A DNA stretch of 64,000 bases from Talinum fruticosum. Taxonomy: Eukaryota > Streptophyta > Magnoliopsida > Caryophyllales > Talinaceae. Made by a program: the position numbers and the translations under genes. Position 1 is the stretch's first letter, and each line of letters begins with the position of its first letter. The DNA is taken from assembly GCA_021018815.1 (NCBI GenBank), contig JAITYX010000030.1, positions 1,875,001-1,939,000 of the forward strand, given 5' to 3'. The notes below the pieces were generated by a model. The model was given only the letters and a program-made list of their open reading frames with translations. It was not told where the DNA came from and made no database searches. This document shows, in pieces, positions 1 through 13,162 of the stretch.

Positions 1-193
1 TATCAACAAAGATTGCTGTAAGACCAATTGAGCAAAGTTGAAAGGTCAAGAAGCACAGAAGAAATAAACAGAAATCTGAAGAGATCCAAAGAGAACTCAC
101 ACGAATTTCTTGGACTAAGTTCATTATCATGCAAGCACAAATAATGAAACAAATAGATGCAGAAGACCAGACACACGAGCTAGGTGGACAAAC

Positions 194-1528
194 CTATTGA
201 ATCCCAGATAAACTCGACCATATGAGCCACTTCCGATAAGTCGACCCTTCTTCCAGCACGAGATAGAGCTTGTTAAGATTTCAGGTTCACCAGGATTTCT
301 TGGGGGAGCAGGAGAAATAACTGTGGAATAAGAAGATGGAAATGAACAAGAACTAGGGACTGCGACAGGGGGCGTGGCAGCCTGTGACACTGGGCCTTCC
401 TATCATCAGGACTGTCCATGGACATTTGAGCAGCAAACCCTCCGGAACAAGGATGTAATAGAGCCATGCCACTTTGTCTCCGGGAACCAGGACTAGTCAT
501 CCTAGGGCTCTGTATTGGTGAAGTCTCAGGACTGCACCTACTTTGAGGTGAGAGCAATGACATGTCCCCTGAATTTTGACGACAACCTGAACAGAAGCAC
601 TTCTTAGATCCAACCAAACTTACATCTGAATATAGCCTTCCTGGACAGATACCCGACCTGCTTACTTGTCGACGGCTGCAAGCTCTTACTGGGCTTCGTG
701 AAGGAGTTGAGACAGAGCTATCTGGAGCACTGAAGGAGCCAGCATGAGAAGGAATCAGTAATTTGGTCATATGGGTAGCCTTAGATGAAAAGGGAATATG
801 ATTATGAGATGGCAGGTTAACAGGTTCGAATAGGTCTTTAGAGACTCGTTGTGTCACCATAGGGAGTTCGTCCTTGTGCCTCATGCTGCAGATGAAACAA
901 CTTACATGTCAAATAATAATCAAATGAGCCCATACAAGGTAATGAGGATAGTTATTTTAGTAACTGTAGGAAGGAAAATGTTGATAACGAAAGCTCACCA
1001 AAAAGGGCAATTGGTAGCAGTTACATTCCCACTTTCATACTCTGATGCCTGAGGGCTCAAGAGCTGAGATTCAGGCTGATCATCTGAATATACTGAGCTA
1101 TTACTTGAGAATGAAGCTGTAGCTAAGTCACCCCAAGCATCTGGAGAAAGTGGTCTATTATATTTAGAAAGAAGAGAAACAGACAAAGGCATATAGCATT
1201 CGTCCAACTCCAACCTCGATGTGGTATCTCTAGAATCATCAGAAGGATGCTGCTGTGGCACTGGAAGAGGATGAGCATGAGTCTGCTGTTGTTCATCAAA
1301 ATTCTGGCAGCATGAAGCTAGTAGGGAGGGTGATTCTGATCCTGGCAGAGCCAATCCTTTTCCCGAAAGGGTATCCTTTGAGTACCTTCCGGAATCTCCA
1401 GATTTACTGAGATTCTTGCCTCCTGATACATTATTATTAACTTTCCTACGGATTGCATCAATAAAGCTTCCTCTATTCATCTTTCTTTTTACATCTTGTG
1501 ACGAAGGCTTCTCCCACCATGAAGGCAT
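194..1528 (-). CDS. YODA-type MAP kinase kinase kinase, copy A (5' part only)
   Basis: Partial serine/threonine MAPKKK of the YODA/MAPKKK4 clade, the top tier of the MAPK cascade that in Arabidopsis controls stomatal and embryo patterning. Two coding exons are visible: 999-1528 (begins MPSWWEKPSS) and 194-885. A GT donor follows at 193-192 and the rest of the kinase lies beyond the window. The N-terminal regulatory region carries the family's Ser/Pro-rich blocks ([32 protein letters not shown]). The exon ends in the kinase glycine loop, [20 protein letters not shown]. The frame breaks once, at a run of five G (368-372): one more base gives [16 protein letters not shown], matching [16 protein letters not shown] of copy B, and brings the two exons to 407 codons plus two bases, the same phase as copy B. 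I regard the break as a probable sequencing artefact. Which of YODA or a close paralogue this is cannot be fixed from this part alone. Confidence 0.85.
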
Positions 1529-2870
1529 ATTTTTCAGTCAAATATATCTACACGTATATAATGCACAGATTAGAGATTACAATGACTCAATCACGCGTCT
1601 GAGAACAAGATTCGTGTTGAAGAGAAATTCAGTGGAGATGGCGAAATGGGTTCTGGAATAAGCCTATCGATCGTCCGGCAAGATTGCACAACGACCTGTA
1701 GCACCTATCAAACAATCAGTAATCAGTACCATTCCAACCAACATTCATTGGAAAATAGCATAACCATATGTACGAAAAATTCATAGATTCAGCAGCAAAC
1801 TAAACTCTCAGTGAGCTAAGGAGCAAAATACACCCTGAAATACTATGCCAGCAAATTCCATCATCAAGACATGTAAAACAATGAACCAAAACATTACTGG
1901 ATGTCTACAAATTCCTCATTGTAAAACAGCCATATCCACAACAGGATGCACTAGACCGACAGGATATGACCATTTGGACTTTAAGGCCGGGACAAGATCA
2001 TGTACTCCTGAAACTTTAACACAAGAAAGAAGGTTTGGAACCCCAAGAATACTATCTCAAAAGTCAAAACTATTGCTCCTCTATCTATGGCACAAATGCT
2101 AAAGACCTAGAGATTCTAAGAAACAAAAATAGCCCTTCATTAACTATACAGTAATAGGAAAGTTCAGCATTTCCATAGCCCAACAACAACCACATCCATT
2201 ACACTAATACACAGAAGTACCCACCTAAACCAGGATCAATATAAGTTAATCCTTGCCCCAACAATTGAAGAGAGGTATGAACCAGAAATTAACCAAAAAC
2301 TTTCATTTACTAAACTAAATACATCAACAGATATCACAAAATACTCCAGAAATCAGAAAACCCCGCTTCCTAGTCAGGGTTCATATTAGACAGGACATTA
2401 TTATATATCATCATGGAAATTGGCAAACTAATACAATCACAATGAAGAATCACAAACTTCAATCAACACTACCTGTGAATCTGATAAGTTCCCAGCATAA
2501 ATTCATCTTCTTGTATAAACATAACTTTGTACCCACATTTATTAATATATAAACAACCTGGGAGAAGAAAATGATTACCCAATTGACCAATTCCAACAAA
2601 CCCTCGAATTGTGATTACAGTACCAAGTCAGAACACTCCAACTACGAGAATTTAACAAATTCCAGTCAAAAGAAAACAATGCCCAGCTCAAATTCTCCGA
2701 AAGTACCAAGAAAAATTAAGCTTGGTGATGAGAGAGAAAAGAACAGAGGCACGTGAATTGCAACGGTGGAAAAATACCAAGCACAAGTGACTCACCAATG
2801 ATGATGACTTGCCCGGAGAATGCCATGACATCACATCACATCACATCGTCGAAGACGATGGTCGGCGACT
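1529..2870 (-). other. Leader intron and non-coding first exon of MAPKKK copy A
   Basis: There is no convincing coding frame here. A good donor (minus-strand CATTG|GTGAGT) lies at 2795-2794, so a non-coding exon of about 2796-2870 would be spliced across roughly 1.2 kb to just upstream of the ATG at 1528. The intron aligns by eye with the leader intron of copy B: the segment around 2100-2260 resembles 38517-38690 (shared AGTTCAGCATT and CCATA.CCCAACAA). The exact transcription start is inferred. Confidence 0.55.
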
Positions 2871-2875
2871 CGTAG

Positions 2876-2911
2876 TGACGTCAGGAGCTGTGTCATCTAA
2901 CTGTTGAAAAA
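2876..2911 (-). promoter_or_regulatory. Conserved promoter block of MAPKKK copy A with TGACGTCA
   Basis: A block starting with the palindrome TGACGTCA (2876-2883), followed by AGG.GCT.T.TCATC.AAC.GTT, recurs upstream of copy B at 39494-39530. TGACGTCA is a classic bZIP (TGA/CREB-like) core site. An ACATC-rich run (2827-2848) lies next to it, towards the gene. The regulatory role is inferred from conservation between the duplicates. Confidence 0.5.
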
Positions 2912-5829
2912 TATAGTAGAGAAGGGTCCGCGGTAAACGTGATTACTTTTTTTGCAAAATTAACTTTTTGTAAATGTCGTCCATTAGAAGTTAGTTTTAC
3001 GATAAAGTTTTTGAAAATTGTATTTAGAAATTTATGTTTAAAATTTATTAAAGTAAACTTTATAAGTACTATGGAGACTGTTTTATGGAAGTGGATCTAA
3101 CAAATGAGTCATTTAGTTTGATTTTAAATTGAGTTAACTTCGACTTATATCATATTGAATTATTGGGGTTAACAAAATTCAGTTTAATTTCAACTTCAAG
3201 TTAAACCGTTTTCAATTTGCATTAACTTGAGGTTACTTGATTTTGTTCAGATAAAAAAAAATTCTATAAAGGAAAAAAGGTTGGAGAAAAACCTTTAATT
3301 TGGGTCGATTTCAATTTATGGTCCACTTGGTTCGAACGTTGAGTTGATTATTGATTTAAATCATTTTATTCGGATTAATTGGGAAGGGCACCAAAAATCT
3401 TTTAAGGATAATTTTTTAAATATTTTAAGGTGACTTTTTTTTTAAAAAAATAAAGTGGAGTTTCTAGTATTGAGTCTATCTTACAGTGAATTTTGTCGTA
3501 GTCAATGTCTAATAGATTTTAAGTAAGACAATGTTATACAAAACTTACTAATTTTTACAGTCATATATATTGCACTATCATAAGAAAATTAATAGTTTAA
3601 AGAAACATTATTCTGATGAATTATACATAAATCGTGCAAATAAACTTTTATTCAACCTTAGAAAGTGAACAAGGATTTTGTAAAAAAAAAAAAACCAAGC
3701 TTATTTAAATGCATATTTGGTCAACAAGAAAGAAAAAGTAAGTTGGTGGACTGTATTTTTCCTAAATTGACATTTTAATTGAATTTCTCAACTAGCGATG
3801 ATCTCTATTACTACCTTCAATACTATTTGGCTGTATTTTGCCTTTTTGTTTGGATGGCAAGACGTAAATAATTATGTAATGGGTTAGAATAATTCGACCT
3901 TTAAAATTAACGCTCAATGTGTCAAGTTTAGAGGTATTTATTTATCTACTTGTAATAAATAAATCATTAATTATATGTTAAATTGGTGAATTAAAGTGTC
4001 TATGACTCGATGGTGTTACAACCAAAATAAGTATACCCCAAATGTAAGAAATTAATAAGGTGGTAGTAGCTTACTTATTGTCTTAACGTGCTGTTAAAAA
4101 ATAAAAATATACTATATATTAATAACATGTGATTAAAAAATTGGTGATTCATCACATGCTGAGTTTGAAGAGCTTTTAAGCGAGTCCGCTCAGCTCACCT
4201 ACACCCACATACATACCTCCACACACACACGCACACATATGATTGCAAATGCTTGATTTTTGGTATGACTTTGAACTTTCATATGTCACATGTGTATTTT
4301 TAATTTTTTTGAAAAATAAGTATAAAAATATCAGGTTACTTTCTCTCATCAAATGTTTTACTCAAATTATGGTCAATAATAGAATAACGAACACTCATAC
4401 TTGACTATCCAATCTACTGTCATATATACCCTCTCGGTAAATGTGAATGAATGAGATAGATTCACAACTTGAGATCTTCGTCCTACCATCTTGGATAAAC
4501 ATGATTATCTGTCAATGTGTTGATCTTTTCCTAACTTGCTTGAATGACGATTTGGTTATCACTTTCAACACGAATCCTACAAAACCCTAATTGTAAAGCG
4601 GCTTTGATATCGTTTCGCATTGTTATTGCTTTATGCAACCAAAATTAGTGCTTTCTTTATAATGAAACTTCCTTGCCAAAACCTACTACTGTTGCTTTTG
4701 CTAAAGATTTGGACCCATCAAAATTAATTTTGGTAGTTCTCCTATTATAACTCCCTTGGAAGTATATATAATCAAATGCCAATCACACATAAAAAGGATG
4801 TAGAATTAATTATGGCACTTAAGACAATTAATTAGAATGTTTTTTGTCAAATAAAAGTATAAATATAAAAGAATTCAAATAAGGTACGTTTGCTGTATTT
4901 TGGTGGAAAGACAAACCTTAGACCACCCCTTCCTTAGACGATTACAAAAAATATACCACTTTTTATGTGTGATTAAATAAATTAAACACATGTGACAATT
5001 AATTTCACATAACTAATATTCTCTTTGACTAACTTTTTGAAATACATTAGGCCCCTTTGACTATATATGTGCAATTCATATTCCTATTTATAGGTTATGT
5101 TGTACTATTATCCAATGGGAGGGGTTTACTTATAACTTAACAAAAATAAAATTAAAGTATAGAATAAGTTAATTATTTTAATTTTGAAATGCTTTTTAAA
5201 AGTTTTTTGATTTTTTCGATTTTTCTCACGTGTGTATTAGGATGGACATATGGTAGTTCATTTAGTTGCACATTTCCAACTAGTTCGTGATTGAAATGAG
5301 TCTGTAATAGTTTTTGAGTTGGCTGCCAAAGAAGCTTGTCTGCCGCGTATCACTCCCGATTTCAATCCGGGAGGAGCAATTTCACTAATTTGGTGAGATG
5401 CAACGGGCTAAAATTTGGATCCTTTCTTACCCAATCTCTCTAGGGCGACAATTCCACTTACCAACTCCAAATCTAGTCTTCCAAATCTAGTTAAAGACTA
5501 GTCGTGATTTTAAAAAGAGAAATAAAAAGGTTAAACGTCTCTTTTATTAGATCTCTTTTTCATATGATGAACACTTTATTTTATTTTATTTTTGTTCATT
5601 GGATGGAACCAAATTAGGAGGGAAGAGAGAGACGGGTACGTATAAAAGTGAAAAGAATAGCTTCCAATTAGCTTCCAAGGTATAGAAAATTATAAATGTA
5701 TATATTATTTGATTAAGACATTACTCAGATATTCTAACAACAAATTGACTTCTCCAACTAATTATGTCTTCTATTCACTCCAAACTTCCCTTCTTTTGCC
5801 TTTTTTCATATGACACCCACCCTTTAACA

Positions 5830-5904
<75 letters not shown>

Positions 5905-7336
5905 CCCTCTAAGAATTCATATTAATAATAGTGAAATAATAAGTGTCTTTTCTTGATTTAAACATTATTATATTATGCAATAAATTAAAAATAGTATGAT
6001 TGAATAGTAGAATAATAATTACAGCTTCTAAATTATGTAAAATCATCATTTCATCCATAATTTTTCATATTTATAAAATTACCCATATGTCACTCTTTCT
6101 ACGTAGGGTTGATCAATTAGGGTGTCATTTGACACTTGTCGGCGTAGCCGATAATTATTAAAGCTTTACATTCATGATTAATAATAATAATTAAAAAAAT
6201 AGCGACTTCGGATCATAAAATACATTAATATAAGTTAAAGTAAGATATTTAAAAGTGTCTTCATGCAAAACAAATACCATCACTTAAATAATTAATAAAG
6301 CAGAATTAGGTAAAAATGCATTCTCTAAATGGTAAAAAAAAAGAAGAAGAAAAAAACAGTCCATGTAATATTACTCTTGTGTGTTGTGCTAAGTTAGCTA
6401 ATTAATCTTACTAGTCAATTTTATTATTTACCTTTGGCACTTTCAAAATGTCACCGTTATATATCCCAAAAAATCATCTATATTTTTAATTTCTAGTAAT
6501 TTTTATGTATCGTTACCTGTATTTTTATTTATTTTTATAAAAAAAAGTGGGAACTTTTTTAGACAACTCGTAAAGAAAATATCGACCATAGCTAATTAAA
6601 GAAGAAGCATGCCATGTTTGTTATACTATATATATCAACCCCCCACACACCATCAGAAATTAAGCATGGAAATTAATCTGAGAGTCCCCCTATATTAATT
6701 GCAAAGGAGGTGGGATAGCAACCTTGTAGACATTTTTTCTCCATGCTAGCTATGTGTATATTTATGGCAATATTCTACTTCATAGACCCTAGAAAGAAAT
6801 AATATAAATGCGATATCATCACGATTTAATTCATTGTTCTACTGAACTAGTCGATTCAACTTTTTAAAACAAAATTAGTGAGTGTAATATTATGCTACAC
6901 ATGCCTTTGCGGACTGACATATTATCGTATGTTTCTAAATAAATATATATATTCAGAAATTCAAATAGAAATTATAAAATCGAAACAAGAAACGAAAGTG
7001 AATAATAATTGTGCCGGTTTGTTGAATAATATTACACGGATCGATCTGGTGGAAAATATGGAAGTAAGTAGATGTCAATTTTATTCATTTATAAAATAAG
7101 ACCATATATAACTAACAGTATTCAATGCTCATACTTTGGCGATCTAAATATGGCACTGTATTCACAATTCAGAAAACTCCCCCATATGCTTGCTAGTTTG
7201 ACCTACTTACCCCCAACCTCATGTAGTCCACCCCCTCCCCAGAACTTATCTTACCAACTTTTTAAGCTCATCAATGATAACAACCTCCCCAGACTTTTTT
7301 CAGTAAAATTTCACTCTTTTTTTTAAAGAAAAAAAC
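2912..7336. other. AT-rich intergenic region
   Basis: I see no gene here; it separates MAPKKK copy A from the 3' end of the CYP86A gene. It contains an ATT microsatellite (5831-5904) and a short CA-rich run (4200-4240). A short GC-richer patch (about 5325-5400) is briefly open in one frame but has no recognisable homology. The few ORFs above 60 codons have low-complexity AT-driven composition. Confidence 0.7.
5831..5904. repeat. (ATT)n microsatellite
   Basis: About 24 uninterrupted ATT units, likely to be length-polymorphic. Confidence 0.97.
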
Positions 7337-8949
7337 TTATTGATTGATTAACTGGGTTGGGTTCACTGCTATTCCAGCCGTGTTGGTAACGGCTTTGTTG
7401 ATTTTGGCAAGTATAGGTGCCAAATCCCTGCGGTGCACGTCCATCAGTAGACCATTCTTCATGAACAATGTCAGAGACATCTTCTGCTCCACCTTGTGCC
7501 CACGCGCCACTGTGAGCCGGTGCCGGAGGAGCACTGCGGCCGCTATCGACTTCATCTGCAGGTAGGCCAGGTCCTTCCCTAGGCAGATCCTGGGGCCTGC
7601 ATTGAACGACACGAATTTGAAGTGGTTGTCCAATTCTATTCTTTTCCCGTCTGATGACAGCCACCTCTCCGGCCTGAACTCCAGACAGTCCTCCCCCAGA
7701 TGAACTTCATCCGCCCCGTCGAGTATATTGAGTAGGTCACGGCTGACCCTGCCGGGACGAATGTCCCGTCCGGGAGCACGTCGTCGCTCACCACGTGCTT
7801 TGAGTCCTCCGGGACGGAGGGGTACAGCCTTAGGGTTTCTGACAGTGCCGCCTTTAGGTATATGAGCCTGTCCACTTCTTCAAACACCAGGGGCTCATCC
7901 GTCCATTTGGTGGTGTCAGTGCCACGTGTCTCCATCAAGACGGTGCATATCTCGGCGAGAATCTTTCCCTCGGCTCGTGGGTTGAGGCTGACGAGCCAGA
8001 AGAACCAGCTCAGAGCCACGGAGGACGTGTCCCTTCCAGCTAGGATGAAGTTGAGTGCCACGTGTTGGAGAAACTTGTCGGTGTAGGACTCCTTTTTCTT
8101 CATGAACCGGGACAAGAGGTCGTCGTGGAGCCCAGCCTCCTGCTGACTCTTCAACTCGAGCTTACGTGCGTCGATGACATTGGACAGGTACTTGTCCACG
8201 TGGCCCAGGCTCTGCCTCAGGGTGGTCTCCATGCCAAGACCCAGCCACTTCCTGAACCGCCAAATAAACTCGGGTAGGATGAACCGCTGCAGAGTGGCCT
8301 CGGTGGCCCGGTCAAAGGCCAATGCAAACCCATTCTCGGGCAGACTGGGGGCCAGGGTCTGAGGGTCCTTCCCAAAAGCCAAACCGCAAATATTGTCAAA
8401 TGTGAGCCGGAGCAATAAGTCCTGAAGATCAACCGGTCTGCCCTCGAGTTGAGCCGCTTTCAAGATGGGACAGAACCGATTCTTAATAGCCCGGTTCACC
8501 CACCGGGCCATGGCCTGGCGAAGTGTCCGGGTGGTGAACTCCAACGCGGCGGTCTTCCTCTGGAAAAGCCACGTGTCGCCGTCGGAATTGAAGATACCCT
8601 CTCCGAGTAGATCATGAAAGACAGCCTGCCAGGTAGGACCCTTGGGGTAATTGTCGAATTTACCCTTGAGAATATGCTCGAGGTTCTTCGGGTCGCACGT
8701 GACAGTCACGAGACCCTGCTTGCGCCATAGGAAGGGCACCGCACAGATGCATGTCTGGTACGTGCCGCCACAGGCGCGTAGGTTCTCAGCGATCCACTCA
8801 TGCATGCGGGCCCCATTCTCGATGAGACCCGGCAAGCTGCCCACAAGGGGCCATACACGTGGACCCCTCAATGACCTCGTGATTGATCTGAACCAGATCA
8901 TGTAGGCCGTCACCACAGACAGTAGCATCAGTACGGTGAACGCCTCCAT
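7337..8949 (-). CDS. Cytochrome P450 CYP86A, fatty-acid omega-hydroxylase
   Basis: Intronless P450 of the CYP86A subfamily. These ER-anchored haem-thiolate enzymes omega-hydroxylate C12-C18 fatty acids for cutin or suberin monomers. In order: N-terminal membrane anchor (residues ~1-22), proline hinge [42 protein letters not shown]-helix AGRDTSS (~304-310), K-helix ETLR (~371-374), and the haem loop [10 protein letters not shown] with its cysteine ligand (~449-458). The frame breaks at five C on the plus strand (7693-7697): one more base turns IWG-RTVW into IWGEDCLEF and joins both parts into 537 residues, a normal family length. All catalytic motifs are intact, so the break looks like an assembly artefact, not a pseudogene. 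The coding region is GC-rich against very AT-rich flanks, normal for an intronless plant P450. The assignment to CYP86A is firm; the exact member is not. Confidence 0.93.
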
Positions 8950-9019
8950 CTTCTGATCTGATTCTCTCTCAGGACCACGATAAACTGGCTGTGGTTGACC
9001 GCACCTGATAGAAACCCGG

Positions 9020-9032
9020 CCTCTATATTTTG
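9020..9032 (-). promoter_or_regulatory. Probable TATA box of the CYP86A gene
   Basis: The minus strand reads CAAAATATAGAGG about 75 bases upstream of the ATG at 8949, a fitting distance for a short leader. It is based on sequence match only. Confidence 0.45.
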
Positions 9033-9174
9033 TGCAATGACAACAACAATAATAATGTAGCCGTTACTCGGGAATTTAAACTAGATTCGTGAAAGTAAGG
9101 AAAACCCAGATGAGGGAATGCGAGAAAGAAGGAGACCCAGGTTGAAAAATTATGGCTTAGCTTTCTTCTGAGTT

Positions 9175-9177
<3 letters not shown>

Positions 9178-9206
<29 letters not shown>

Positions 9207-9266
9207 CAGAAAGGACAGTGGGGATCGGATGAAGAGGTGGGAGGAAGGGAGAGAGAGAGAGAGAGA
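9178..9266. repeat. (GA)n/(CT)n tracts upstream of CYP86A
   Basis: Two GA runs (9178-9206 and 9249-9266) separated by purine-rich sequence. On the gene's strand they are CT-rich tracts, common in plant core promoters and leaders. A further short GA run is at 9401-9411. Confidence 0.9.
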
Positions 9267-9604
9267 TTTATAGAGAAAATGGGGACAATGTGAGCAATTA
9301 ATATCAGTGACAGTTGGTGTGGATCGAGAAAATTTTCTGAGAATATTATTCATCTCGCTCTAGCTAGTTCATCTTTTTCTTTCTCTCTGTCTGTGTCTGT
9401 AGAGAGAGAGAGTACTCTCTCTGGGTAGCGACCCAGCTAAGAAGGGCAGCAAGTAATAAATGCCAGCAGAGGTCGTTGGAGAGTTAAGGAAAATCAACCC
9501 CTACTTAATTGGCCTCCCACTCTGATTATACACACAATTCCTCAAAGCCTACCTAAGGATACACAAACAGAGCCCCTATAATGCTCTCTATGCATTATGT
9601 ATTC

Positions 9605-10135
9605 TTCTTTTTCTACCAAAACCCATTTCTTACGTTACGTGCCCACTCCATATACACGTCGTCTTTCACATATTCTTCCACTTCTTGACAAGTACAACTT
9701 CGATTTATCAACGAATTATGGATACTATCCTCTTAATTATGAATCGTTCAAAATTCTAATCCATCAGATACGTATAGAGTCGTGTCCATCATATACATTG
9801 TTCATTTTTTACCAAGATTCATTCCTTACATTGGTTCCCCACACAACATAAACATGCGGTCTTTGATATTTTATTCCACTTCTTTTACAAGCAAGCTCTC
9901 GAATTATCAACGAGTTATGGATATCAATCATCTTAATTATGAATCTTTTAAAATTCTAACTTATCAGATACATATAGAGTCGTGTCTACCATGCATATAC
10001 ATTTTCCATTTTCTACCAAAACTCATTTCTTACATTAGGTCCCCACAATATAAACATGTAATCTTTGATAGATTCTTCCACTTTTTACAAGTAATAAGCT
10101 CGAATTATCAACATGTTATGGATATTATTCAGTAA
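9605..10135. repeat. Tandem repeat, ~200 bp unit, 2.6 copies
   Basis: Three successive copies can be aligned from the anchor TACCAAAAYYCATTYCTTAC at 9613, 9809 and 10013, followed in each by CCCCA, CATATT/GATATT, CTTCCACTT, TCAAC and TTATGGATA. Spacings are 196 and 204 bp. The third copy ends at about 10135. Plus-strand ORFs of 84 and 117 codons run through the copies but look like low-complexity by-products. Confidence 0.85.
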
Positions 10136-11205
10136 ACGACAAATATGTACTTCCACGACTACATATGTAAGTTTTTTATATATCTGTTTGTTTATCAATC
10201 TTGAGAGAAAAATTACACAAAAAGTCAAGGTAATAAGATTTATTTATAGATAACAACGTGGAAAATATACCTCGAGATTATCATCAAATATATTGTAACC
10301 TCAAAAACATGCACTTTCACAACTATATATGAAACTTTTTCATTCATATTAGAAATAATATTATTGAAATTTGAAACTCTAAAACTCGAAACAGTCTTAT
10401 TAATCGTCAATTATATTATTATCTGAGAAACAACTATATTAATATAATCCATGACCATATTTGAGAGAGAAAAACTCACCTAAATTTGGAGAAAAATAAA
10501 GAATATGAAAAATTTCGGCATTAAATGAAGGAGGGGGCGAGTAAATGTGATTAGTTGAGAATATATATGACATGCATGGAGGGTATTAAGCAAAACAAGT
10601 AGTACTTATTATCTAACAGTGGGTTAATGATTACGTTAATCACTTGAGAAGTTGACAAAGGGTCTTCTTCACCGATTAAACTTAATTAGTATGTTGACAA
10701 CTCAAGTCATTCCTCATTTCCACGTGATTGTGACTACTTAATATATATTCGGTGGCCCATAATTACCCTTTCGGTTACGATACATATATCTTGCCGTAAG
10801 ATATCTTTAAATATCTTATCTTAATCTAAATTAATCTATTGAACCGCTTCAAATCCAGTAAATTTTTAACAATTATTAATTAATTAATTATAAATGGTAA
10901 AATTTTAATAGTTATCGGGTATAAAATAACACCTCAAACGGATCGACTTCATTCGAAAAGATGTAGATGATTAAAAAATATAATTTTACACGATTTTATA
11001 AATTACATTACCTTTCCACTATTCAGTCATGCATTTTTTTCATAATTTTTTTGGCGCAATTGAGGCACCGAGGCCATGGCATGTTGGCATTGGATATCTA
11101 TTTGTTTTTTTCAATTTAATGTATAATAATATAAATTTTTAAATTAAGACAAGACAAACTACGACATATATATTTTAGCATGACGAGTGTATGCATATTT
11201 CGAAG

Positions 11206-11206
<1 letters not shown>

Positions 11207-11295
<89 letters not shown>
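11207..11295. repeat. (TA)n microsatellite
   Basis: About 44 uninterrupted TA units. Confidence 0.97.
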
Positions 11296-11297
<2 letters not shown>

Positions 11298-12019
11298 TTG
11301 GACCACATATTATTAATTAATAGGGTGAAAAATTGAATTGGGTATTTCAATTTCATAAATTTTTCTCACTTCCACTAATGAGTAAAGTTGATCCACAACC
11401 CAAGAAAGAGACATCCAATTTCACCATATAAGGTGTTGCACGATTGTGGATAGAATTTTTTCATGTGAATCATAATAATATATGATTTTATTTTTTTCTA
11501 GGCTAACAAATTTTTTTTTGGCGGAGTCACATATGATATTTAGGTCGCATTAATTAGCTATCAACTCAAATTCGTTGTGGTAGACAATAATGTTAAGATC
11601 TACAATGGAGGTACACGAATTTTATCTTTTTGTTGGAAAGATGTTGTCTTTTTAGCATGTCTCGTGTAGACCATCTCACTTAAAATTTATTGTAAGATGA
11701 AAACTTTTACGGTAACTTTAAATACATGGAGGGCGACTAATAATTCGTTTAGGAGTAACTTTATAAAATCACCTCTTTATAAATTATTAACCATTTTCAA
11801 ATTAAAAAGTCGCCCTATTGTAAGTTATTAGTCATATAAAACCTTCAAAAAATCACATGATTTAATGAAACTAGTAGCTCTTATGTCTTTTAATAACTCT
11901 TACATGAGACAGTCTCGTATAAGAATTTGTGTTATTGCACCAAAATCACTTTTTAAAATTTTAAATAAGAAAACGGGGGATGTCAAAGTCACTCAACAAA
12001 TAATGTAATATTTATACCG

Positions 12020-12298
12020 TACTCTCTCTGCTTTTTCACAATAAATGTTGCTTTAATCAACTTTTTCGTTTCATAATATCTATTACATTACAATTCAAAT
12101 GACATATTAACGACTAATTTATTAATTTATCCTTGTTAATTACTTTTTTCCTCTCCTTTTATCATTGATTTTTTTATTTTTAATGAAACTTTAGGACGAC
12201 TTAGTCTTTTATTATAAATTTTGTCATAAATTATATATTTTTTTGACAATATTATCTCACAACCTAAAAAGCAACAAGTATTGTGAAACGAAGGGAGA
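12020..12298. mobile_element. Stowaway-like MITE
   Basis: The left end reads ACTCTCTCTGCTTTTTCACA and the right end, reverse-complemented, CTCCCTTCGTTTCACAATAC. These are imperfect terminal inverted repeats of the CTCCCTCCGT type seen in Stowaway (Tc1/mariner-derived) MITEs. Length about 280 bp with no coding capacity. A diverged relative is at about 54967-55123 (shared CTCCTTTTATCATTG core). Confidence 0.6.
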
Positions 12299-13130
12299 TC
12301 TTTTAGGAGCTCGCGTCCAATAAAACAAAAAGATAACAGGAATGGACCACCTTTATGAAAAGGAAAATTAATTAATCATAACATAGTAATAATGAAAGTA
12401 ATATATAATTTGACGTATAACTTCTTTAAAAAAGACATGAAAATTGGTAATATTATGCCACCTAAAAGTTGGTACGTACATATATATTTAATATGCAATA
12501 GGCCAAGTATTGTGTGAGTGACACTATTTGTCTATATCTCCCTTGAGACCTACATATGACATGATGGAAAATATTAAAATTCCAAAAATAAATAATTATT
12601 TTATATTGTAGTTGTCAATGAATTATATGTATTAATTGAAACTACTTTTTTTGAACAACTTTTAATTGAACTACTTTGGAGACTGATGATTAATCAAAGG
12701 ACAACTTTTATTTTTTTTTCAAAAAAATCATCATAAAATACTATATCCGACACTTTATAAAGATATGCCAATCGATTTTTGGAATAAATCTTAGATTTGC
12801 AAAAACCCGATTATGCAGGAGGTGAAGTCTTTACCGTGCTTTTTTCTCCCAGTTATTTTCTTAATTGGATAAAACGATGATCAAACTTAATTAGAAATGT
12901 ATCACATATCGATAAATTTAATTACGGAGAAAATGATAGTTGAAATAACAGAATCGAGTGAGATATAATAAATATAAAAAAAAGTGAATTTGGTGACATT
13001 AAACACAAAGTATGCAGTAGATAGGGAGCCGAAAGTGGAAAATATAGTTAGACTAAACTTTAGGTAATCTCATAAAGACAAAAGTACAAATCCATGCAGA
13101 GTGCAGGAAACCCAAGTGCTGATTTGTCTG

Positions 13131-13139
<9 letters not shown>

Positions 13140-13162
<23 letters not shown>
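13140..13162. repeat. (GA)n microsatellite
   Basis: Eleven GA units. Confidence 0.95.

Noticed and set aside
5325..5400. Short GC-richer open stretch (ELAAKEACLPRITPDFNPGG)
   Set aside because: It reads like protein for about 30 codons, but it ends in a stop, has no start or splice context, and I could not assign it to a family. Too little to call a gene.
7780..8870. Cluster of CACGTG motifs resembling G-boxes
   Set aside because: They lie inside the CYP86A coding sequence and follow from its GC-rich codon use; no promoter context.
7344..8905. Plus-strand and other-frame ORFs across the P450
   Set aside because: Shadows of the GC-rich minus-strand coding sequence; they lack any domain.
11159..11356. 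ORF rich in Ile-Tyr
   Set aside because: Pure translation of a TA microsatellite; the same applies to 16138-16386, and to the Thr-His and Val-Cys ORFs over the GT array at 63.4 kb.
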